The translations under genes and the position numbers were made by a program. Shown piece after piece: positions 10,272-19,459 of a DNA stretch of 64,000 bases. Positions within the stretch are counted from its first letter, which is position 1, and each line of letters begins with the position of its first letter. Source of the DNA: Teredinibacter franksiae (GTDB taxonomy: Bacteria > Pseudomonadota > Gammaproteobacteria > Pseudomonadales > Cellvibrionaceae); NCBI RefSeq assembly GCF_014218805.1, contig NZ_JACJUV010000001.1, forward strand, positions 3,050,501-3,114,500. Reading direction: 5' to 3'. The notes beneath the pieces are model-generated. The model had not been told where the DNA came from, ran no database searches, and saw only the letters and a list, made by a program, of their open reading frames with translations.

Positions 10272-10979
10272 GTGTTGGAACGAAATTTTAATTTATCTTT
10301 TCGCATGACTCAGGAACTGGGGCGCACCATTATCTGTGGTGAATACTTGCCTGGGGATAGCTTACCTACAGAGGCTGAACTCTGCGAAAAATTTGGTGTA
10401 AGCCGAACTGCTGTTCGTGAAGCGGTTAAAATGCTGTCGGCCAAAGGGTTAATATCCAGCAAGCCACGCCAAGGTATTCGTATTCTGCCGCGTGAAGAGT
10501 GGAACATATTTGATGCGGACCTGCTTAGCTGGTCTTTGGAAGGCAATCCTTCCATGCAGGTGCTTAAAGAATTCCTCGAAATGCGTATAGCGGTTGAGCC
10601 ACAAGCCGCTGCATTGGCTGCACAACGCTGCAACCCCGAAAAAATTGCGGCTATCGGCGAAGCCCTAGCGCGAATGCGTTCTGCACCCAACGATTCAGCA
10701 GAAGTCATGGAGGCTGATATCGATTTTCATATATCCGTACTCTACGCCAGTGAAAATCGCTTCTACATTCGCATGCGTGATTTTGTCCGTACGGCACTAA
10801 AAGTGAGCATCGCGCACACCAATATTATTCGTGAAGATTTTGATGAAGTGGTGGAAGATCACGCCAAGGTCTATTTTGCGATTAAAAGTGGCGATGTAGT
10901 GGCGGCCCGCGCAGCGATGCATTTTCTAATGGATGAGGCGCTTACCTATATTGAGAGCGAGCTTAAGAAAATCGCTTAG
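10272..10979 (+). CDS. GntR-family (FadR/FCD subfamily) transcriptional regulator
   Basis: This is a 235-aa repressor with an N-terminal winged helix-turn-helix (GEYLPGDSLPTEAELCEKFG, then VSRTAVREAVKMLSAKGLI) and a C-terminal all-helical FCD ligand domain (EFLEMRIAVEPQAAALAA; metal-ligand pattern around DIDFHISVLYAS and EDHAKVYFAIKSGD). FCD regulators near TonB receptors in marine bacteria usually sense sugar acids such as uronates. The GTG start has a GAGG element 6 bp upstream. Its likely targets were the decayed carbohydrate genes on its left, so it may now be an orphan. Confidence 0.9.
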   Translation: MLERNFNLSFRMTQELGRTIICGEYLPGDSLPTEAELCEKFGVSRTAVREAVKMLSAKGLISSKPRQGIRILPREEWNIFDADLLSWSLEGNPSMQVLKEFLEMRIAVEPQAAALAAQRCNPEKIAAIGEALARMRSAPNDSAEVMEADIDFHISVLYASENRFYIRMRDFVRTALKVSIAHTNIIREDFDEVVEDHAKVYFAIKSGDVVAARAAMHFLMDEALTYIESELKKIA

Positions 10980-11000
10980 ATAGTATGGTTTATCAAAAAA

Positions 11001-11026
11001 AGCAGCCCAATGGGCTGCTTTTTTTT
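11001..11026. terminator. Bidirectional rho-independent terminator
   Basis: AGCAGCCC and GGGCTGCT form a perfect 8-bp stem with an AAT loop, with an A-run on the left and a run of eight Ts on the right. It lies between the convergent regulator and universal stress protein genes and can serve both. Confidence 0.9.
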
Positions 11027-11046
11027 CGTCTGTTATTAGGCTAAAA

Positions 11047-11910
11047 CTAACGCAGTAACAGTAGCGGCTTTTGGGTTTTACGCAACATAGTAGCGGTAAA
11101 ACTGCCGAGCAGAAAGTCGCGTACACGGTTGTGGCTAAAGGCGCCCATAACGGTGAGGTCGATATTGTGCTCGGCCTGGTAACCCGGGAGAACGTCTTCA
11201 CTTTTCCCTTCAAGTGTTGCGCAGGTTACCGTAATACCGGCGGCCTCTAGGCGATGGCTAGCATCGGTTAGCAGGTTGTCACTCTCATTGGCGTTAGCGG
11301 CTACGTGCACCAAATGACAGGGCATGGATTTAAACAGTGGGCTGGTGGCTACCATTAGCAGTGCCTTCTGCGCCGCTTCACTGCCATCGTAGGCGAGCAT
11401 GATTTTTTTCGGTTGTGAATAGGCTTTATTCACCACGAGAATGGGTTTGTGTAAAGAGCGAATAGTCGTTTCTAGTTGGTGGCCAACGCCTCTGTCATCG
11501 TTTTCATGGTCTAGGCCGCGAATGCCCACGACTAGTACACGAATGTCGTCTTCAAGTTCTACCAGTGTTTCCGCCAGTGTACCGTGACGCTGGCATAAGT
11601 GAATTTCGGCAACGCCTACCTGTTGGGCCTTTTCCTTTGCTGCCTGGAGCATTAGGTTGCCCTGTTTTATCAGCAGTTTGCTGCGGTCGGCTTCAACTTT
11701 GGTTAGCTCGTTAAGTAGCTCTTCGGACGAGCCGAGGCCTATTGCGCCACTGAAGTCGGCCACTACCGGCGCTTGGCTGTGTTCTATGGTGTGCAGTAGT
11801 TTCAGTGGCGCGTCTGCGGTTTTAGCTATCCAAGCGGCATATTGGCAAACGGCTTCGCTGTGCTGCGAGCCATCTACGCAGGAGAGTACCAGTTGTTTTT
11901 TTATAGTCAT
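11047..11910 (-). CDS. Tandem universal stress protein (UspA family)
   Basis: Two Usp domains occupy the 287 residues (about 5-145 and 155-287). Each opens with a beta-strand and an Asp-containing ATP-site motif (LVLSCVDGSQHSEAV, MLAYDGSEAAQKAL). Each ends with a G-rich phosphate-binding segment (VVGIRGLDHENDDRGVG, VMGAFSHNRVRDFLLGSFT). Tandem Usp proteins bind adenine nucleotides and modulate stress responses or transporters. The ATG overlaps the stop of the SulP gene by one base (TAATG), so the two are translationally coupled and the protein probably regulates that transporter. Confidence 0.9.
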   Translation of the reverse strand: MTIKKQLVLSCVDGSQHSEAVCQYAAWIAKTADAPLKLLHTIEHSQAPVVADFSGAIGLGSSEELLNELTKVEADRSKLLIKQGNLMLQAAKEKAQQVGVAEIHLCQRHGTLAETLVELEDDIRVLVVGIRGLDHENDDRGVGHQLETTIRSLHKPILVVNKAYSQPKKIMLAYDGSEAAQKALLMVATSPLFKSMPCHLVHVAANANESDNLLTDASHRLEAAGITVTCATLEGKSEDVLPGYQAEHNIDLTVMGAFSHNRVRDFLLGSFTATMLRKTQKPLLLLR

Positions 11911-13403
11911 TAGTGTTCTCCCAAAACGCGTTCTAATTCTGCGGGTTTATCGTGTACACCAAAGCGGTCAACGATAGTTTCTGTGGCTTTATTAAGGCCT
12001 ATTAGCTCTACTTCGGCGCCTTCTCGGCGGAATTTTATCACGGCCATATCCAGTGAATGTACGGCGGAAATATCCCAGAAGTGAGCACGGCTAAGGTCGA
12101 TAGTAATTTTTTCCACCGCCTCTTTAAAGTTAAATTGTGCGAGAAATTTGTCCGCGGAGTTGAAAAATACCTGGCCGTGTACGCTGTAGTGGCGAGCGCT
12201 GTTGTTTTCGTCCAATTTAGATTCTACGTACATAAAGTGGCTAACCTTGTTGGCGAAGAACAGCGAGGCCAGCAATACGCCAACAAATACGCCATAAGCC
12301 AGGTTGTGGCTCCAGACCACCACTATGACGGTTGTTACCATGACGGCGTTGGTCGAAACGGGGTACTTCTTTAGGTTGCGAATGGATTCCCAATTGAAGG
12401 TACCAATCGAGACCATAATCATCACCGCTACCAGTGCAGCCATGGGAATTCGAGCAACCCAGTCGTTAAGAAATACTACCAAAACCAGCAATACGCCACC
12501 GGCAACCAAGGTCGATAAACGGCCACGACCACCCGATTTTACGTTAATTACCGACTGGCCGATCATCGCACAACCGGCCATGCCGCCAAGAAGACCAGAA
12601 CCGATATTGGCGATACCTTGGCCTTTACACTCTCGGTTTTTATCGCTGCTGGTGTCGGTCAGGTCATCGATTATGGTTGCAGTCATTAAGGATTCCAGCA
12701 GGCCAACAACGGCCAATGCCGCCGAATAAGGGAATACAATCTGCAGAGTCTCGAAGGTGAGGGGAACATCGGGCCACAGAAAAATCGGCAGGGTGTCGGG
12801 TAGCTCGCCCATATCGCCGACCGTGCGAATATCCAATTGAGTGACAATGGCAAATGCCGTGCAGGCGAGAATACATACCAGTGGTGAAGGTATAGCTTTA
12901 CCAATAACTGGAATGTGCGGGAACAGGTAGATAATACCCAAGCCAGCGGCTGTCATGGCGTATACATGCCAGGTTACGTCGGTGAGTTCCGGCAGTTGGG
13001 CTAAGAAAATGAGAATAGCCAGTGCATTCACAAAACCGGTAACCACGGATCGGGAAACAAAGCTCATCAGGCTGCCTAGCTTCAGGTAGCCCATTATAAT
13101 TTGTAGAACACCGGTAAGCAGAGTGGCCACCAGCAGGTATTGTAGGCCGTGCTCTTTTACTAGCGTGACCATTAGCAGCGCCATGGCGCCGGTAGCGGCC
13201 GAGATCATACCGGGCCGACCGCCAACGAAGGCTATAACTACAGCGATACAAAAAGACGCATACAGGCCGACCTTAGGGTCGACACCGGCAATAATGGAAA
13301 AGGCTATAGCTTCTGGAATAAGCGCCAGCGCCACAACGAGGCCAGCGAGAATGTCGCCGCGCATATTGCCGAACCAGTCGGCTTTGGTAGAGTGGAGTAA
13401 CAT
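11910..13403 (-). CDS. SulP-family anion (bicarbonate or sulfate) transporter with STAS domain
   Basis: This 497-aa inner-membrane protein is of the SLC26/SulP type. The start used is the ATG giving [13 protein letters not shown], preceded by AAGGT; an earlier in-frame codon would add 13 unlikely residues. Family signs are [20 protein letters not shown] at the first helix, [10 protein letters not shown], and a C-terminal STAS domain (about residues 395-490; [20 protein letters not shown]). Coupling to a Usp protein resembles the Usp-linked SulP group often annotated as bicarbonate transporters. The substrate is inferred, not seen. Confidence 0.9.
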   Translation of the reverse strand: MLLHSTKADWFGNMRGDILAGLVVALALIPEAIAFSIIAGVDPKVGLYASFCIAVVIAFVGGRPGMISAATGAMALLMVTLVKEHGLQYLLVATLLTGVLQIIMGYLKLGSLMSFVSRSVVTGFVNALAILIFLAQLPELTDVTWHVYAMTAAGLGIIYLFPHIPVIGKAIPSPLVCILACTAFAIVTQLDIRTVGDMGELPDTLPIFLWPDVPLTFETLQIVFPYSAALAVVGLLESLMTATIIDDLTDTSSDKNRECKGQGIANIGSGLLGGMAGCAMIGQSVINVKSGGRGRLSTLVAGGVLLVLVVFLNDWVARIPMAALVAVMIMVSIGTFNWESIRNLKKYPVSTNAVMVTTVIVVVWSHNLAYGVFVGVLLASLFFANKVSHFMYVESKLDENNSARHYSVHGQVFFNSADKFLAQFNFKEAVEKITIDLSRAHFWDISAVHSLDMAVIKFRREGAEVELIGLNKATETIVDRFGVHDKPAELERVLGEH

Positions 13404-13578
13404 ACTGCTTACCTTGAGAATTACATATGTGCAGAGCGGCAACCGGCGGATTCTCCGCGGGGCAAAGCTCTATAAGCTGTCGGGTGAATAGTTATTAGGG
13501 TAGACAGGAGAGGGCGGCGATTCTACAGCAAGAGCGAAAGTGCGACAATGCGCGCAAGTTAACGGTATAAGAGCAGAA

Positions 13579-14634
13579 ATGGACAGCATAAAACGAAATT
13601 TCTTACCCCTTGTTGCGGCGGCGGCCGTGGTATTTGTTGTTTGGCAGCTATTGACGGGCGACGAGCCTGAAACACCTTCAGTACCACCGACCAAAATACT
13701 GGAAAGCGAGCCGGTAACAGAGCCGCGTGCGCCGGCTGAGGGTTTTGCAAACCCCATGTTGCCACAGCAGCCAAAACGGCCTGAGCAAAGGCCTGTTGCG
13801 GCAAAGCAAACCGTGGCTAATACCCAGATTGAACCCGTACCAGAGCCCGAAAGCGCAGAAGAATTTCTACTGAATATTTCGCTGGAAGATGATATTGAAA
13901 AACGCCAAGCGCTGTTGTTTGAAGCGCTATTGCTCGACCCCTACAATCCGTTATTGAATTTTTTAGTCATTGAACATTGCCTGGGCTACATAAATTCGTC
14001 CCAGTGTGGGCCAGAAATTTTTAATGCCCTCGAATTACTCGACGCCGAAAATGCGGCGGTAAAAGATTTAAAAGCAGTACACGCTTACCAGAATGGCGAT
14101 GTGGATGGCGCCTTGGAAGCATTAAAGGAATCGCTGGATATGGAAGTAACAGATGATTACCGCTGGCAGCGAATGGACGGTATTAGCCAAGTGTTGTCGG
14201 AGCGTGGTGAAATAAAAGATGCGGCGTTTATTCAGAAAGTATTGCGTTTATCGTCTACCCGAGAGGGTCTGCGCTTTGATGGCCTGAATACCATGTGCCG
14301 AGAGCAGCAAACCAATAGTGATTGGCGACAACTGTGTTTACAGCGTGGAACAGCCATGAGTAAAAACAGCCTCAGTCAAAACAGCAAATATGTCGGTTAT
14401 GCTATAGCCGCATCGTTATCCGATAATCCTGAAGCAGAGAAAAATATAATCGCTGGCTTGAATAATCAATCTGAATATATACAGGGGTTGAACAAACAGT
14501 TTGATGACATTACCGAGCGCAACCCCGATTGGCAATTTTCAGACCGCGAATGGGAAGGGTATTTGCGGGTCTATGCAAGAGATGGTGAGATTTCGGCAAC
14601 CAGTTATTTGTTGGTGAAGTTGCGGGAGAAATAG
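13579..14634 (+). CDS. Membrane-anchored periplasmic protein of unknown function
   Basis: I do not recognise the family. Starting at the ATG giving MDSIKRNFLPLV, the 351-aa product has one N-terminal transmembrane segment (about residues 8-24, PLVAAAAVVFVVWQLL). A proline- and glutamate-rich linker follows (about 30-90), then a helical domain with TPR-like character (KRQALLFEALLLDPYNPLL, AYQNGDVDGALEALKESLDM). This layout suggests a periplasmic scaffold. It is transcribed divergently from the SulP gene, 175 bp away, and convergently with the RND operon. Confidence 0.6.
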   Translation: MDSIKRNFLPLVAAAAVVFVVWQLLTGDEPETPSVPPTKILESEPVTEPRAPAEGFANPMLPQQPKRPEQRPVAAKQTVANTQIEPVPEPESAEEFLLNISLEDDIEKRQALLFEALLLDPYNPLLNFLVIEHCLGYINSSQCGPEIFNALELLDAENAAVKDLKAVHAYQNGDVDGALEALKESLDMEVTDDYRWQRMDGISQVLSERGEIKDAAFIQKVLRLSSTREGLRFDGLNTMCREQQTNSDWRQLCLQRGTAMSKNSLSQNSKYVGYAIAASLSDNPEAEKNIIAGLNNQSEYIQGLNKQFDDITERNPDWQFSDREWEGYLRVYARDGEISATSYLLVKLREK

Positions 14635-14713
14635 AATACCGGCTTGCGCCGGTGGAGCGCCTTCGGCTTCTGGGATGTTTTGTTGCTGGAGCTTGCTACG
14701 CCTTCGGGTTATG

Positions 14714-14745
14714 GAGCGCCTTTCAATCCATTGCTGAAGGCGCTC
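14714..14745. terminator. Hairpin between convergent genes
   Basis: GAGCGCCTT (14714-14722) pairs perfectly with AAGGCGCTC (14737-14745) around a 14-nt loop. It lies between the ends of the unknown anchored-protein gene and the RND permease gene. No T-run follows, so it may be a weak terminator or a RNA-stabilising stem. Related GAGCGCCTTCGG sequence occurs about 60 bp upstream. Confidence 0.45.
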
Positions 14746-14764
14746 TGTCGTTAAGTTACTTCGC

Positions 14765-17700
14765 CTAAGCTTTTTCAGCGCTGGTGAAACTGCCTTTCAC
14801 AAAGCCCCGTAGGTTGCGTACGCCTCGCGCTATATCGTCTGAAATCATGTAAAGGTTCGGCACCAGTATCAGTGTCACCAGGGTAGCGAAAAGCACACCG
14901 AAGGCCAGTGATACGGCCATGGGTATTACTATTTTCGCCTGCAGGCTGGTTTCAAACATTATCGGCATAAGGCCGGTAAAAGTGGTGAGTGAGGTGAGAA
15001 TAATGGCGCGGAAGCGCTTCTGCCCCGCGTGTAAAACAGCCTCTATCATTGTTTCGCCGCGTGCGAGGGCACGGTTAACGTAGTCCACCATTACCAATGA
15101 GTCGTTTACTACAACACCAATAACCGCGGTTATACCCATAATCGACATTCGACTTAAATCCAGGCCGAGCAACAGGTGGCCGAGTATTGCACCGATAACG
15201 CCGAACGGAATAACCGACATAATCATTAATGGTTGGAAGTAAGATTTCAGTGGAAGCGCTAGCAGTACGTAAATAGGTAACAGAATAACCAGCATGGCGA
15301 GTATTTGTGTCCACACACCATCGCGGTCATCTTTCAGTTTTCCCGATTCTTCAATAATAACCGATGGGTAGCGTTCTTCTATTTGAGGGAAGGTTTTATC
15401 CTTCATTTCATCGGCAATTTTAAAAGCTTCGCCCTGCTCAAAATCTACCGACGCCCAAACGCTAAGCGCGCGATTACCATCTTCTCGGTATATTTGATTG
15501 ACCCCCTGGGTAAATTCAATGTTGGCAACTTCCGATAGCGGAACGTCGGCGCCGCCGGGGGTGCGCACAAGCACGCTATTGATAGAATCCAGTGTGTTGC
15601 GCTCTTCTTTGGGGTAGCGAACCATTACTCTAATTTCTTGGCGGTCCCGCATAATACGTTGCGCCTCTATACCGTATAGGCTGAACCCAGCCTGGCTGGC
15701 AACGTCGGCGGTTGTTAATCCCAGGCTGTAGGCTACAGGTTTGAGCTTGAACTGAATTTCTTTTGTAGACTTTTGCTCGCTGTCATTAATTTCAGAAACG
15801 CCTTTCATCTTTGCCAGTTCAGCTTTGATAATACTGGCGGCGCCTCTTAGGTCTTCGATGTTGCGGCTTTTAAGGCGGAAGTTAATATCACCATCACTGG
15901 TGCCGCCGTGGCCGATGCTGTCGATAATGGTAATGTTTTTCATACCGGGTATTTCGGGCATGCGTTCGCGCCAGCGGCGTGACAATTCGAAAGTATCCAT
16001 TGACCTATCTTCGGGGAGCACCAGTTTTGCTTCAATGCGTGCTTTGGTTCTGCCTTGGTTGTACATCAGTACTTTTTCAACCATGGGTTTACCAAATTCT
16101 TTTTCGATTTCGATATTCACTTCGTTAATGAGCGCATCGATACTGAGCATGCCTTTTAACAGCGCGCTTTCTGGGGCATCGGGGTGCATCTCTAAAACCA
16201 CGTTCGACCAGTCGTGGGGAATTTTAGGGAAACCAATAACCCGAATGGCACCCGCAGCAAATGTGCCACCCATGAGGATTATCATGGCAAAAAAGGCCGC
16301 CAGCACGGTATAGCGATAGTGCAGGGCCGTTTGTAGGAAGGGGCGATAGTGGTTGGTAATAATGTTGTGCAAATTTTTATCGACCCATGTGCGCAGGCGG
16401 GTAAGCGGATTGCGAGGGTTGTGATTTTCTGGCGACATGGACGCCAAGTGCGCCGGTAGAATAAGCTTGGATTCCACCAACGAAAACAGCAAGCAGAGCA
16501 CCACTACGTAACCAATGGCATGAGGGAAAGCCGACTGCGGGCCGCTTTCCAATACCATGGGCATAAAGGCGGCTACCGTAGTGAGTACGCCAAACGTTGC
16601 AGGTACCGCGACCCGTTGCGCGCCGCGAATAACGTTATCTACCGACAGGCCCTTGTCCTGTGTTTCGGTGTACACGCTTTCACCAATAATAATGGCGTCG
16701 TCCACCACTACCCCGAGCACCATAATAAAGGCAAATAAACTAGCCACATTAATAGTGACACCAATCCAGCTAACCGGTAAAAGCGCTAGAGCACCTAGAA
16801 AGGCCACCGGCAGCCCCATCATTACCCAAAAGGCCAGTTTAAGCCGCAGGAAAATCGACAAAATGAGGAACACCAAAATACCGCCCCAGAACATGTTTTC
16901 CAGCATCATGTTTAAGCGGCCATTCAGGTAGTAGGTCATGTCGGCCCAAGGTTCGAAACGAATACCGTCTGGTAGGGTTTTTTGACGTTCTTCTAGGTAG
17001 CCGAGAACAATTTTAGAAACGTCCGTAATGCTTTGGTCGCGAGAGGCGCCAATAAAAAAGGTGAGTGAATTTACACCGTCGAGCTTGGTGTAGCTCACGC
17101 CCTCTTCGAAGTTATCGTTAACACTGGCAACGTGGTGTAGGCGCAGCTTCGTGCCGTCTTGCAGTGTGCGCAGTGGAATGTTTTCGTACTCGGAACCGAT
17201 ATAGGCCTGCTCTTCAACGCGAACAGAGATAACACCGTCGTCGGCGCGAATTTCACCCGCCGAACTATTGGTAGAAAAATCGCGTACGGCCTTGGCTATA
17301 TCGTTAAAACTTAGGCTGTATTCCCGCAGCCGGTCTTGGCTTACTTCAATCGCAATTTCGTAGGCGGGGCCTGCGTAGAACTCGGTGATATTCACATCCG
17401 GCAGGGCGCGTAATTCGTCGTGCAAGGTTTCGCCCAGGCGCTTCAATTCTTTAATTGATACGTCACCGGCGATATTGAGCCACATCACTTCTTGGCGGTA
17501 TTTTTGATGTTTAACGCGCGGCGGTTCCATACCGGCGGGAAAGCTGGAAATAGAATCGACCGCCGATTTCACATCGTCCAGCACGGTTTGTACATCGTAG
17601 CTGTCGAAAACCCTCAGATTGGCCGAGGAGTTGCCGCGATTACTGCGGGTAACCATGCGCTCTATGCCTTCAATACTTTGCAGTGCCTCTTCGAGCTTGG

Positions 17701-17947
17701 TGGTAATGCCCTCTTCCACTTCCTGTGGCGAGGCGCCCCGGTATACCGCAGAAACCGTAATGCGATTGCTCTCGCCCATGGGGAACATTTGTTTGCGAAT
17801 GTTCATTGCTGAATAGAGGCCCAGCAAAATAATGCCGAACATTAATAAATTGGCGGCAACGGAATTACGTGCGAACCAAGCAATAATGCCGCGGTTGGTA
17901 TTGAGGTGCTTGTCGTTATTGGGCTCGGAAACGGAGGGCGTAGACAT
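14765..17947 (-). CDS. RND-family efflux transporter permease (AcrB/HAE-type)
   Basis: This is a 1060-aa inner-membrane proton antiporter. It has the RND layout: an N-terminal helix (ANLLMFGIILLGLYSAMNIR), a large periplasmic porter domain, helices 2-6, a second porter domain and helices 7-12. The proton-relay acidic residues in helix 4 are present (GVVVDDAIIIGESVY), and a matching segment follows in the second half (VIGVVVNDSLVMVDYVNR). It ends the operon, directly after the adaptor gene. No TolC-type outer-membrane channel is encoded in the window. The substrate is unknown. Confidence 0.93.
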   Translation of the reverse strand: MSTPSVSEPNNDKHLNTNRGIIAWFARNSVAANLLMFGIILLGLYSAMNIRKQMFPMGESNRITVSAVYRGASPQEVEEGITTKLEEALQSIEGIERMVTRSNRGNSSANLRVFDSYDVQTVLDDVKSAVDSISSFPAGMEPPRVKHQKYRQEVMWLNIAGDVSIKELKRLGETLHDELRALPDVNITEFYAGPAYEIAIEVSQDRLREYSLSFNDIAKAVRDFSTNSSAGEIRADDGVISVRVEEQAYIGSEYENIPLRTLQDGTKLRLHHVASVNDNFEEGVSYTKLDGVNSLTFFIGASRDQSITDVSKIVLGYLEERQKTLPDGIRFEPWADMTYYLNGRLNMMLENMFWGGILVFLILSIFLRLKLAFWVMMGLPVAFLGALALLPVSWIGVTINVASLFAFIMVLGVVVDDAIIIGESVYTETQDKGLSVDNVIRGAQRVAVPATFGVLTTVAAFMPMVLESGPQSAFPHAIGYVVVLCLLFSLVESKLILPAHLASMSPENHNPRNPLTRLRTWVDKNLHNIITNHYRPFLQTALHYRYTVLAAFFAMIILMGGTFAAGAIRVIGFPKIPHDWSNVVLEMHPDAPESALLKGMLSIDALINEVNIEIEKEFGKPMVEKVLMYNQGRTKARIEAKLVLPEDRSMDTFELSRRWRERMPEIPGMKNITIIDSIGHGGTSDGDINFRLKSRNIEDLRGAASIIKAELAKMKGVSEINDSEQKSTKEIQFKLKPVAYSLGLTTADVASQAGFSLYGIEAQRIMRDRQEIRVMVRYPKEERNTLDSINSVLVRTPGGADVPLSEVANIEFTQGVNQIYREDGNRALSVWASVDFEQGEAFKIADEMKDKTFPQIEERYPSVIIEESGKLKDDRDGVWTQILAMLVILLPIYVLLALPLKSYFQPLMIMSVIPFGVIGAILGHLLLGLDLSRMSIMGITAVIGVVVNDSLVMVDYVNRALARGETMIEAVLHAGQKRFRAIILTSLTTFTGLMPIMFETSLQAKIVIPMAVSLAFGVLFATLVTLILVPNLYMISDDIARGVRNLRGFVKGSFTSAEKA

Positions 17948-19180
17948 TTAGCTCTCCTTCTTGGTGTTGTTAGTTTCAACGGGTTCGGCTGTTGTAACGG
18001 CGGCACCATCGTCGGAGTCTTCAGCGTAATTAGAACTCAGTTCGGTTTTTAGCAGCATGCCTTCAATCGGGTAGGGTAGCGAAGAGGTAATAAGCTGGTC
18101 ACCGCTCTCTAGGCCAGTGCTAATGATGCTGTTTTTGCCTTCATGGCGCACAATCTCAACCTCTGCAAATGCAAGTTTGTTATCAACTATCAGTGCGAGT
18201 CGGTTGTCACTTAACAGGTGGCGGGGAACCGAGGCGGCGGCTTCTAATTGAATGCCTTCAATACTGGCGATTACATAGGTGCCAAAAGGCAATCGTGCGG
18301 GAGAGGGCGAGGCGGTGCTCGCGCGGGCGCCGAGTTGGTAGGGGTTGGTAATTTGGGCTACCAGGTACACCATGCGGCTGCTATCGTCGATGACGCCCTC
18401 GTCGCGCACGATATTGGCTTGCCACTGCTGGGGCATTCCAGAAACCACAGCCGTGAGCGTTACGGAAGAATCTATACCGCTATTGGCCAAATAGGCCAAT
18501 TCGTTGCCGGGAACCGGCAGCCGAACTTCGGCGGTTTCGACATTAACCACGTTGCCTATATTGGCACCCATGTTGACAAAGGTGCCGGGGCTTATACTGC
18601 GTGCGGTTACCAGAGCATCGAAGGGCGCAATAATGCGAGTACGCTGTAAATCTTTTGTGGCTTGGCGAACGCCCGCTTCGGCGGCTTTTACCGCTGCTAG
18701 CGCTTGTTCCTGCTGCGGTTTACGTAAACCCAACTCAGAAGGTTCGGCGTTGGTGATTTTATCCCACTCCGCTTCAGCCACACGACCCTGCGCACGCTCG
18801 AGAATAAATTGTGCTTTGGCGCCGGCAAGGCTGGCATTGGCCTGCTGTAGTTTTACCTCGTAGTTAAAGGGGTCGATTTGCGCTAGCAGACCGCCTTTTT
18901 TTACCAGGCCTCCACGTACGAATTGTGGCGACACTTCGGTAACTTCTCCGCTTACCTGTGCGAGTAAGCGGGTATCAAATTTTGGCTTAACCAACCCTTG
19001 AGATTTAACCGTAAGGGTTAATGGCGCGAGCTCAACTTTTGTAACCGTTACAAAAGGGGCTTCGTTTTTTTCGGGCTTTTTTTCCGGTGGCTTTTTACTC
19101 GCAACGATAATACTAACCAAACCTGCTGCTATTAAAAGTAATGCTAGCGGGAAGACAATCCGTTTCGTATTGCTGGTCAT
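17948..19180 (-). CDS. RND efflux periplasmic adaptor (membrane fusion protein)
   Basis: The 410-aa product has an N-terminal membrane anchor (RIVFPLALLLIAAGLVSIIV) and a charged linker. Lipoyl/barrel-sandwich halves (VSGEVTEVSPQFVRGGLVKK, near residues 80-110) flank a helical hairpin rich in Ala, Gln and Glu (about 110-175). A beta-barrel (IIAPFDALVTARSISPGTFV) follows. Such adaptors bridge the RND permease and the outer-membrane channel. Its stop directly abuts the permease start, so the pair forms an operon. The promoter must lie in the 279 bp upstream. Confidence 0.92.
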   Translation of the reverse strand: MTSNTKRIVFPLALLLIAAGLVSIIVASKKPPEKKPEKNEAPFVTVTKVELAPLTLTVKSQGLVKPKFDTRLLAQVSGEVTEVSPQFVRGGLVKKGGLLAQIDPFNYEVKLQQANASLAGAKAQFILERAQGRVAEAEWDKITNAEPSELGLRKPQQEQALAAVKAAEAGVRQATKDLQRTRIIAPFDALVTARSISPGTFVNMGANIGNVVNVETAEVRLPVPGNELAYLANSGIDSSVTLTAVVSGMPQQWQANIVRDEGVIDDSSRMVYLVAQITNPYQLGARASTASPSPARLPFGTYVIASIEGIQLEAAASVPRHLLSDNRLALIVDNKLAFAEVEIVRHEGKNSIISTGLESGDQLITSSLPYPIEGMLLKTELSSNYAEDSDDGAAVTTAEPVETNNTKKES

Positions 19181-19459
19181 TTGTTTTCAACCTCCGGAGT
19201 GAAAAGCGTGTAATTTTTGTGCATCGTGGCAGAACACAGGTGAATAGACGGTTAAAAAAACAGCGCACGTTAATGCGAATGCTTCTATTAAAGAATAGTG
19301 TGTAAGGGGAGGTATTTTACGGGTTTTTTTACGGTTTTTGGTTAACGGAGAGCAGAAGACGTGTGGTTATAAGGTAAAGTTATGTGAAGTTAGCAATAAA
19401 GGCGAGCGCCTAGAGCCTAGGTGCTCGCAACGTACGTTTATTGCTCGCCGGTTGAGCCG
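19181..19459. other. Intergenic region upstream of the RND operon
   Basis: This 279-bp stretch separates the RND adaptor start from the end of the M56-M23 gene, both on the minus strand. It is expected to carry the RND operon promoter. I see no palindromic operator and no clear terminator hairpin with a T-run for the upstream unit. Confidence 0.35.
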